This document shows positions 6,889 to 14,000 of a stretch of 50,944 nucleotides of DNA, piece after piece; position 1 is the stretch's first letter; the number at the start of each line of letters is the position of its first letter. The stretch comes from a virus. Under the pieces are notes generated by a model. It was not told where the DNA came from. It saw nothing but the letters and a program-made list of their open reading frames with translations, and made no database searches. Location: the IMG/VR virus record IMGVR_UViG_3300030060_005619, positions 1 to 50,944 of that record; one strand, given 5' to 3'. The position numbers and the translations under genes are program-made.

Positions 6889-6926
6889 GGGATTAATCTT
6901 ATACTGAGCGCACGCCATACCGGCGC
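6889..6926 (+). promoter_or_regulatory. repeated phage promoter/leader cassette, copy 1
   Basis: GGGATTAATCTTATACT (TATACT at 6900-6905), then CACGCC ATACC GGCGCA, a hairpin with a 4-bp CGCC/GGCG stem in the predicted leader, then TTGGAG. Highly similar to the cassettes at 7271 and 7868. There is no good -35 hexamer; the terminator T-tract lies in that position. Confidence 0.65.
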
Positions 6927-6945
6927 AGCATTGGAGTAATGAAAC

Positions 6946-7218
6946 GTGAACATAATGAAAAAAGAAAAGTTGTACCCGATTTTAGAAATTGAAACTGGTC
7001 GAATATTTTATTGGTCAATCGATCAAATTTTAGAAGAGATCAACAGAGACCACTCTGACGATTACACGCCATATGACGAGAATGATTGGCTGGATGGCTG
7101 GCGAGAATGGGTGGATGATCCGAAGGCTCAGGAAGGGGAGGCGTTCCTTAGGCTCCTAAGTGACGTTCATTGGTGCCGACAAGGTTCTGCGGGGCGCGAC
7201 GGCTACGCTCATACGTGA
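6946..7218 (+). CDS. small acidic hypothetical protein (90 aa)
   Basis: Acidic and Trp-rich (NDWLDGWREWVDDP). The start could be the GTG at 6946 or the ATG at 6955; the Shine-Dalgarno TTGGAG at 6930 favours the former. First gene downstream of cassette copy 1 and followed by its own terminator, so it is a single-gene transcription unit. No family recognised; small size and acidity fit a host-takeover protein (inference). Confidence 0.5.
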   Translation: MNIMKKEKLYPILEIETGRIFYWSIDQILEEINRDHSDDYTPYDENDWLDGWREWVDDPKAQEGEAFLRLLSDVHWCRQGSAGRDGYAHT

Positions 7219-7237
7219 TCGATCCCCCGACCCGAAC

Positions 7238-7264
7238 AAGCCCGCCGCCGTGCGGGCTTTTTTA
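7238..7264 (+). terminator. rho-independent terminator
   Basis: AAGCCCGC / GCGGGCTT stem with loop CGCCGT, then TTTTT. Nearly identical to the one at 6856, including the flanking AACAAGCCCGCCGCCGTGCG. Confidence 0.85.
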
Positions 7265-7270
7265 TTTGTG

Positions 7271-7312
7271 GGATTAGTCTTATACTCCCCGAACGCCACA
7301 AACCGTTGGCGC
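7271..7312 (+). promoter_or_regulatory. repeated phage promoter/leader cassette, copy 2
   Basis: GGGATTAGTCTTATACT (TATACT at 7281-7286), then AACGCCA ... TGGCGCA with a 5-bp stem (7294-7298 with 7307-7311), then TTGGAG. Same order as copy 1. Confidence 0.65.
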
Positions 7313-7331
7313 AATATTGGAGCGACGATAT

Positions 7332-7814
7332 ATGAATACCGATCACAAACTTGATACTGGCACGGCGCAAAATTTAAACTCATTACTTGAGAATAACGCC
7401 ACCAATAACATCGGAGACACGACGAAAGAAAACGTCTTCATGCCCGATTACCTAGACCGACTCGCCGCCGATCACGTGGAAGCCGGACTAGAGGCGACTG
7501 CTGCGGATATCAAAGCTGCCGCCTCTGAAATACGCAGACTCGAAAACCGAGCCACCTATTTAAAAGTAGCGGAAGAACTCGCCGAGCAAAAAATCGGCAA
7601 CTTGGCCGAGGCGCTGATAGCAGTGATGGAGACTGAACTGGATCAAAAAATCGAGGAAATTCTCGATAACAAAATCAGCGATGCGTTAGACGATTACGAC
7701 CCGACCGACCATCCCGACTTTGGTGATGCCGTTGATCGTCAAGTTCAAAATTCCAGCGTCGAGGACACGGTTCGCGATCTACTCGACAACGCGTCGGTTA
7801 GCATCAGCATCTAA
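7332..7814 (+). CDS. acidic coiled-coil hypothetical protein (160 aa)
   Basis: Very acidic, mostly helical (residues about 40-120 likely coiled coil, including ATAADIKAAASEIRRLENRA), ending in a short Ser/Ile tail. The start ATG at 7332 has TTGGAG upstream. Own promoter cassette and own terminator. Acidic helical proteins of this kind can be DNA mimics or host-factor inhibitors, but nothing here proves that. Confidence 0.6.
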   Translation: MNTDHKLDTGTAQNLNSLLENNATNNIGDTTKENVFMPDYLDRLAADHVEAGLEATAADIKAAASEIRRLENRATYLKVAEELAEQKIGNLAEALIAVMETELDQKIEEILDNKISDALDDYDPTDHPDFGDAVDRQVQNSSVEDTVRDLLDNASVSISI

Positions 7815-7833
7815 CCCCCAACAGCTCGCAACT

Positions 7834-7859
7834 AACCCCGCCAAGCGCGGGGTTTTTTT
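7834..7859 (+). terminator. rho-independent terminator
   Basis: AACCCCGC / GCGGGGTT stem with a short loop followed by TTTTTTT; different stem sequence from its neighbours but same position between gene and cassette. Confidence 0.85.
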
Positions 7860-7867
7860 ATGTCTGC

Positions 7868-7908
7868 GATAAAGCTTATACTTTCCGCACGCCGAGACGT
7901 TCGGCGCA
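7868..7908 (+). promoter_or_regulatory. repeated phage promoter/leader cassette, copy 3
   Basis: GATAAAGCTTATACT (TATACT at 7877-7882), then CACGCCGA GACGT TCGGCGCA, a 6-bp hairpin (7890-7895 with 7901-7906), then CGGAAAGAG as ribosome binding site. The upstream GGGATTA part is diverged; the -10 and the hairpin flanks ACGCC/GGCGCA are conserved. Confidence 0.6.
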
Positions 7909-7928
7909 ATCAATCGGAAAGAGTGAAA

Positions 7929-8219
7929 ATGGAAAACTTTAGAAAATATTTGGCAGACAATGGAATCGCTGGTTCGCGCACTTATTCGCTGGCTCAAGCT
8001 TTTAACCAAATGCATCGCGCATATTGCGAACTCGATTATCAAAACCGATATGCTTTTGATCTGATCTTTGGCCCTGACATTCGAGAAGGGCTAATCAAGT
8101 ACGCCGATCATTGTCCTTATGCGAACGCCGATCTTCGAGAGCACGTGCAAAAGTCTGTCGACGTTGAGATTGTTCGCGATGCGGATGTAGAGGATATCAA
8201 CGGCGTGATTCATTCTTAG
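7929..8219 (+). CDS. small hypothetical protein (96 aa)
   Basis: Starts at ATG 7929 after CGGAAAGAGTGAAA. Aromatic-rich middle (YCELDYQNRYAFDLIF) and acidic C-terminus; no recognised family. Third single-gene unit behind a TATACT cassette, ended by the terminator at 8238. Confidence 0.55.
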   Translation: MENFRKYLADNGIAGSRTYSLAQAFNQMHRAYCELDYQNRYAFDLIFGPDIREGLIKYADHCPYANADLREHVQKSVDVEIVRDADVEDINGVIHS

Positions 8220-8237
8220 CGAATTACCGGTTCGATC

Positions 8238-8265
8238 AAGCCCGCCAATGTGCGGGCTTTTTTTT
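8238..8265 (+). terminator. rho-independent terminator
   Basis: AAGCCCGC / GCGGGCTT stem with loop CAATGT, followed by eight T. Marks the end of the early region; a GC-rich gene-free block begins right after. Confidence 0.85.
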
Positions 8266-8280
8266 GGATTTTTTCCCAGT

Positions 8281-8570
8281 GCAACATGCGGCGCCCCGCC
8301 GCCCCCTTCCCTTGCAAAACGTACCGCGCACCGCGAGCCGTGCGCCGTGGGACATTTGCACCTGGTCAAAGAGATATCGCATACGATCCGCGCACCGTGG
8401 ACCGCAGCAACTGCGCATCGATCCGCGCGCCGCGATCCGCCGCCGCCGGTCGGCGATCCGCGCGCCATGGGCTAGGGTCCCCCCGCCAATAAAGGTTATC
8501 CGCGCAGCAAAAGACGCCGCCCGCGCTCCGCGCGCCGCGCGCCGTGGGCACGCGCAGCCAGCCGCGTACT
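8281..8570. repeat. GC-rich non-coding block with imperfect GATCCGCGC repeats (candidate packaging site)
   Basis: Most of the 457-bp gap between the 96-aa gene and terS. The core GATCCGCGC(A/G)CC(G/A)TGG or close relatives occur near 8333, 8385, 8419, 8454 and 8526. The block is far richer in G+C and CpG than the flanking coding sequence and is bounded by an AT-rich stretch at 8600-8670. Open frames through it are present on both strands but have Arg/Pro/Ala-only composition, so they are not genes. Its place directly upstream of the small terminase gene is where many phages keep cos or pac. The motif GTGGGCACGCG recurs at 14-24, at the very start of the window. Confidence 0.5.
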
Positions 8571-8635
8571 TGTGCAGGTTTCACGCAAACAATACGGCTC
8601 TGAAACAAATCGCTTTCACTGAATAAAAAAAGTGC

Positions 8636-8641
8636 TATATT
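8636..8641 (+). promoter_or_regulatory. weak candidate late promoter -10 box
   Basis: TATATT within AGTGCTATATTTCGC, 36 bp before the terS start, in the AT-rich stretch following the GC-rich block. No convincing -35 box. Offered only because a promoter for the late operon is expected here. Confidence 0.25.
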
Positions 8642-8676
8642 TCGCAAAATTAAGCGGTTTTTATGGGATTTGACGC

Positions 8677-9231
8677 ATGGCCGAAGTGCAGAAAAAAATA
8701 GAAACTCGGGGGCGCCCCAAGCTTTCTGAAGATACAAGATTGACCGGCAAGCAACTCAAGTTTGTCGAACTGGTCGCCACACGTGAGGGACAGGACACGT
8801 TACGAAATCTGGCCGTCGAAGCGGGATTCAGTATCAACGGCGCTCATACACGTGCCTACGAGATGCTCAACCCTAGAAAATCACCTCACATCGTAAAAGC
8901 ACTCAAGGCACGACGGGCCGAGCTTGCTGAAAAGTACGAAGTGAGCTACGCCCGACACATCCGCGACTTACAGCATATCCGTGATCAAGCAATCGCGGCG
9001 GGGGCATACTCTGCTGCTGTTCAGGCAGAAAAAGCGCGCGGCTTGGCCCAAGGCGATATTTACGTGAACAAGTCTGAGGTCCGCCATGGATCGATTGATC
9101 AGATGAGTAAAGCCGAGGTCAAGAAGGCTTTGGACGAACTGAAGCGCCAGCTTGGCGAGAAGGTGATCGATGTCGAACCAGACAGAGTCGAGCTTTTGGA
9201 GGCAGATCAAGACGGGGCTATCCAGCACTGA
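8677..9231 (+). CDS. terS: terminase small subunit (184 aa)
   Basis: Residues about 25-90 match the Terminase_2-type small subunit: LTGKQLKFVELV, then NLAVEAGFSINGAHTRAYEM as helix-turn-helix, then a basic linker. The C-terminal half is helical and suited to oligomerisation. TerS recognises the packaging site on concatemeric DNA and regulates TerL. Its gene sits right after the GC-rich repeat block and upstream of terL, the canonical order. A small nuclease gene is inserted between them and overlaps its 3' end by 62 bp. Confidence 0.85.
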   Translation: MAEVQKKIETRGRPKLSEDTRLTGKQLKFVELVATREGQDTLRNLAVEAGFSINGAHTRAYEMLNPRKSPHIVKALKARRAELAEKYEVSYARHIRDLQHIRDQAIAAGAYSAAVQAEKARGLAQGDIYVNKSEVRHGSIDQMSKAEVKKALDELKRQLGEKVIDVEPDRVELLEADQDGAIQH

Positions 9232-9574
9232 TGTGGTTTGCACGCGGATCGAGAACAGTAGCACGCAGGGCATACCGGACTTGTTGTTACTCGACCGACA
9301 AAGCCAGTTTCACCTAATCGAACTCAAAGTAGCGAAGGGCAATAAAGTTTTGCTCAGTCCGCATCAGGTTTCGTTTGCAACGCGGCACAAGGACGCTCGC
9401 TTGTGGATCGTGGTCAAGAAGGATGACACCGTGCATTTGTACCGCGCGGACCAAGCGATAGACGTTTTTGAAGACGGCCTACGGGTCGCGGCCCACGGCA
9501 CGTTCACCAAGCCCGTGAACTGGTCAGATTTCCTCACCACCATTGAAACGCATAGGGTCCCCCTTGAACCTTGA
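9170..9574 (+). CDS. VRR-NUC / PD-(D/E)XK-like nuclease (134 aa)
   Basis: Shows the small VRR-NUC-type core: GIPDLLLLD with Asp37, then FHLIELK with Glu51-x-Lys53, then Gln66 in SPHQVSF, followed by strand segments LWIVVKKDDTVHLYR. These are the catalytic residues expected of the PD-(D/E)XK fold. Phage members are thought to act as Holliday-junction or branch nucleases clearing DNA before packaging. It is embedded between terS and terL, overlapping both, which supports a packaging-linked role (inference). Confidence 0.75.
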   Translation: MSNQTESSFWRQIKTGLSSTDVVCTRIENSSTQGIPDLLLLDRQSQFHLIELKVAKGNKVLLSPHQVSFATRHKDARLWIVVKKDDTVHLYRADQAIDVFEDGLRVAAHGTFTKPVNWSDFLTTIETHRVPLEP

Positions 9575-11036
9575 CACTCAAACAGAAGCGGACATTCAGG
9601 AACTTCGATTACAGCTTCGTTTGAAGCAATTAGAAAAGGTAGAAACTTGTAAAGCTGAATTTTTACCATTTGTCCGATCTATGTGGCCGGAGTTCATTGC
9701 GGGTCGGCATCATTATTTGATTGCGGAGAAGATGGAGCAGATTGCTTCGGGCAAGTTGAAGCGGTTGATCATCAACATGCCGCCGCGTCATACGAAGAGT
9801 GAGTTTGCTTCTTATTTGTTTCCGGCGTGGATGATTGGTCGTAACCCGTCGATGAAGATCATTCAGGCGACGCACACCACCGAACTGGCGGTAAATTTTG
9901 GCCGTAAGGTCAAGAATCTGCTCGAAACGGACGAATACAAGGAGATTTTTGACGATACGAAGCTATCTGCGGACAGTAAGGCGTCTGGCCGGTGGGACAC
10001 AAAGTCGGGTGGTATGTATTACGCGGTGGGTGTGGGGTCGAACTTGGCGGGGCGTGGTGGTGATTTGATCATTATCGACGATCCGCACTCGGAGCAGACG
10101 GCGATGTCGGCGAGTGGTTTCGAGAATGCGTGGGAGTGGTACACGGCGGGTCCCCGACAACGTCTCCAGCCGGGTGGTGCTATCGTTTTGGTGCAAACTC
10201 GGTGGTCAGAAAAAGACATGACGGGCAATTTGGTGCGTCAAATGACTAAGGACCCCTTTGCAGATCAGTGGGAAGTCCTTGAATTACCTGCAATTTTCGA
10301 GTCTGGTGAGCCATGTTGGCCTGAATTTTGGAAGAAGGAAGAGTTGGAGTCGGTAAAAGCGTCGATTCCTGCGTATCAGTGGAACGCGCAGTACCAACAG
10401 AACCCTACCTCCGAGACTTTGGCCATTTTGAAGCGCGAATGGTGGAATGTTTGGGAAAAAGACACGATTCCGAACCTTCAATACGTGATCCAGAGTTACG
10501 ATACGGCGTTCAGTAAGCGAGAAACCGCTGACTACAGTGCGATTACGACTTGGGGCGTGTTTTATCCCGAAGAAATTGGTGGTCCGGCGCATTTAATCTT
10601 GTTGGATGCCAAGAAAGGGCGGTGGGACTTCCCTGAACTGAAGGAAATCGCGCTAGAGCACTACAAATTTTGGGAACCAGAGACGGTTATTGTGGAAGCC
10701 AAGGCGTCAGGGACCCCTCTGACTCAGGAATTGCGTCAATTGGGCATTCCGGTGGTCAATTTTACCCCAAGCCGTGGTAATGACAAGCTTTCTAGGGTAC
10801 ACAGTATATCTCCGCTATTTGAAGCTGGTATGATCTGGGCACCTGATGAGTCTTGGGCGCACGAAGTGGTGGAAGAATGCGCTGCTTTTCCTAACGGGAC
10901 TCACGACGACTTGGTGGACAGCACCACACAGGCGCTGATGCGCTATCGGCAGGGTAACTTTGTGCAGTTGCCTACTGACGATTGGGAAGACAGTGACGAA
11001 TCGGTGAGTATCACGGCTGGGGCATACTATGGCTGA
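9564..11036 (+). CDS. terL: terminase large subunit (490 aa)
   Basis: Packaging ATPase/nuclease. Adenine and Walker A region INMPPRHTKSE (about residues 71-81), Walker B LIIIDDPH (Asp172/Asp173), coupling segment LVQTRW, then an RNase H-like nuclease domain with Asp at SYDTAFSK (about 313) and DDLVDS (about 448-449). Length is typical for the family. A TTG start at 9564 with AGGG upstream is preferred, giving an 11-bp overlap with the nuclease gene; an in-frame TTG at 9543 is possible. The last codons overlap the start of the polyvalent protein gene by 8 bp. Confidence 0.93.
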   Translation: MNLDTQTEADIQELRLQLRLKQLEKVETCKAEFLPFVRSMWPEFIAGRHHYLIAEKMEQIASGKLKRLIINMPPRHTKSEFASYLFPAWMIGRNPSMKIIQATHTTELAVNFGRKVKNLLETDEYKEIFDDTKLSADSKASGRWDTKSGGMYYAVGVGSNLAGRGGDLIIIDDPHSEQTAMSASGFENAWEWYTAGPRQRLQPGGAIVLVQTRWSEKDMTGNLVRQMTKDPFADQWEVLELPAIFESGEPCWPEFWKKEELESVKASIPAYQWNAQYQQNPTSETLAILKREWWNVWEKDTIPNLQYVIQSYDTAFSKRETADYSAITTWGVFYPEEIGGPAHLILLDAKKGRWDFPELKEIALEHYKFWEPETVIVEAKASGTPLTQELRQLGIPVVNFTPSRGNDKLSRVHSISPLFEAGMIWAPDESWAHEVVEECAAFPNGTHDDLVDSTTQALMRYRQGNFVQLPTDDWEDSDESVSITAGAYYG

Positions 11037-14000
11037 ACGCAAGTTTGAATTTGGACGAATTCTTCCAGCAACGGAAGAAGAGCGTTTGCCAATTGAAAGT
11101 TTTGACCCAGACATTCAAGCACTGCTTGCAAGCGGTGACGCAATCCAAGGTTTTCCTGCGTCGATGGTATCAGACCGGGTTGGTCTGCCCACGGCTCTGG
11201 CCCGTGGCGCTGCGGACCTTTTCGACACGAGCCGCCGCGAAGTTTTGATTCCTGCGGCCCGTGAGCTAGGCGACGCGATTGAATCATACAACCCTGAGAC
11301 ATTTGGCTTTGAAGAGCGAATAGAAGAACGCCTTCGTCCGGGCGTCTTTATGCGTCCAGAGGAGGCAACTTCGGGGCCAGAAGCTCGCGCCAATATGCCC
11401 TTGGCCCGTGGTGTTTCCCAAGCCGTTGATTTTGCTGGAGATTTGATCAGATCTCCGGAGACACGAGCGCAGGCAATAGAAACGCTGCGCACGGTGCCTG
11501 AAACGTTAGCAGAACAAACCAAGCTTTCTGGTATTGCAAGCTTACGCGGTGAGCGTGTTATTGACCCCGAAACCGGCATGACGGGCATGCCTTATGACGC
11601 CTTTTTGTCGGCAACGACGCCTTTGGCTGTTGGGCGTGCGGTTAGCGACGTGCCCAGAGCCAGCTTTGGTATTTTTGGCAGTGGCGGCGGCAAGTCTGGC
11701 AAGCAAGCAGAAGAAACTGTCGCTATGTTGGAAGAAGCGGGTCTTGACCCTGCGGAAGGTTGGGAAAGACAAGCTGGTGCTAATACCTACCAAGCCTATC
11801 GCTCCAGCTTAGACGGCAAGGTTCGCTATGAAATACCCATGCAAAACGCCAAGTTTTCGTCAGTGGTGCGTGTAACCGAAGACCCCGACGTAGAAATTGG
11901 TAAAATTTTAGACCCTGAAACCCGAACTGAGCAACGTTTGCTTAACCTGCAACGATTGCGTATTGAAAAAAATCAGTTTGACGATCAAGAGTATATAAAA
12001 CTACCCGGATATTCGGACTACAACGAAAAAGAACTCAATACTTACGGCTTCACAAAAAGACCTGAACTAGCTGGCAAAGACGGGTTGCAACTCTTCCCAT
12101 CCCCGGCTTTAGATCAAATTTTAGATTTCCCTGAACTTTTTGAAGAATACCCACAACTCAAAAACATCCGGGTTGGACCGACGAGTCCACTGCAAATTTT
12201 TGTACGCGGGTCGTACAACCCGGAAGAAAAAGTGATCCAGCTTGCCCGTCAAAAAAATACGCCCGACGGGCGCAGGCAGATGATGAGTACGTTGATGCAC
12301 GAAGTGCAGCACGCCATACAAGACATTGAAGGGACTTACGGTGGCGCTAATGTGGGCATGTTTCAGCCTTTTGACTTTGACAAAAGACGTAGCGTAAATC
12401 GCGAGGCGCTGTCGGATTTAGAAAAAACTTTGAAGCAAGATTTGCTCAGTGTGGAGTTTGACCTGCCAGAAAAACCCGGAATAAAAGATTCTATGAAAGC
12501 TTTTATTCGGCGCGGATTAAGCCTAGCACCCCTGCAAAAACTACAAGATTTGCCAGTGCCAGAAGATTTACGTCTTACCCAAAACAGAATTGTGAGTTAT
12601 TTCAAGTTGCGGGCCGAAGAAGAAAATGATTTAGCACGCGGGGTTTTATCGCAAAAAGAAATTCAGCGCCAAACGCGAGCAGAAAAATTACAAAGGCTCG
12701 AACCGGAAGTGTTTTTTGCCGACATGCCAAAAGACTTTGTTCCTAGAGAAGGGATTTTGCAGCAACTTCAAAAACGGCGAGAGCTAATATTATCTGACCC
12801 TGCAAATTATGGTGGATCTGATAAAGAATTAATTCGCCTAAACCGCGCCTTGAGAAAGTTGGGAGTAAAGAATTCAGAGCAAATTACAGAACAGTTGAGT
12901 GGTGCGTTTGATGATCGCATTCAACAACTACGTCCGCTGATCAAAGAGCAAGCAGAACTCCGAGAGGTAGAAAGCCAAGCTTATCAAATGTATGCCGGTA
13001 ATCCGGGCGAAGTCGAGGCCCGCAACACTCAGCTAAGATTCGAGGGGGTATTGGGTAGAGACAATTTCGGGTCCAACCGCACCGTTTACCGGGACGCAGA
13101 AGGCAAAGCGAGGTCGTCTGATCGCACGATTACACCCGAAGAACTTCAGCGCACTTTCCCTGAAGAAACTCAACAAATGGTGTTACCTGAAGGCGGGCTT
13201 GTTTATTCGCTCGCCGAAGGCCGTAAAGGCCAGCCGTCTTTTTCAATGGACCCTCCCGGTAACGGTGGCCTCGAAGCAAAAAAAGCAAAACTACAGCAAC
13301 AGCGCAGCACATATGACAACCGTAATGCGCAGCTTTTTGAGAGCACCGCCAAGCCTTTGGAACAATCCACCGTGGATCGACTCAAAGCAGAAAGGGCTAA
13401 AGCTGGGCGTGAAGTAGTTCGTTTACAGCACGAAATCGACTTGGAGGAAAATGAGCCTAATCTCCCTGATAGCATCATCACAAGGGATTCGTCGGGTCAA
13501 TTGTTGCCTCGTAATGATTTTTACCAAGCAAACGAATACGCGTTTCACGGCACGCGCGGAGCCGCTGATCGAATCATAGAAGACGGCGGTGTGCATATGA
13601 ACACCGACGAACCGGCTTTCTTTATGACGGAGAGTCCTGCGGAGGCAATGACTTACGGGGCTGGCGGTCTTGGTGACTTGGGCACCGTAATACCAATGCG
13701 TATTGATACCAGAGGTTTCGCAGAAATCGACTACGGTGGTAGAAGCTACGGAGAACTGGATGAGGGCGGGGTAGTTTCTGTTGCTTTCCCAAGAAAGACG
13801 ACTTTTTACGGTTTTGAGGGCACGGATTTCGAAGTAGAGGTCGATTTCGATGATCTGGTCACTGTTCGCGTGGATGGCGGGAAACCGACTAAAGTTTCAG
13901 AAGATCTTCTGGAGCAATATCACCCCATGGGATCTGCTCTTCTGAACGAAGAAGCATTCCTAAACGCCGTTAAAGATGCCGGTGCTCCCGGCGCAAGGTT

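Noticed and set aside
7474-7487. Third possible parS (GATCACGTGGAAGC)
   Set aside because: Only the CACGTGGAA half agrees; left half mismatched and not palindromic, within an ordinary coding sequence.
8091-8737. Several overlapping frames on both strands in the GC-rich block
   Set aside because: Arg/Ala/Pro/Gly-only composition caused by GC bias and missing stops; no start signals; flanked by terminator and terS.
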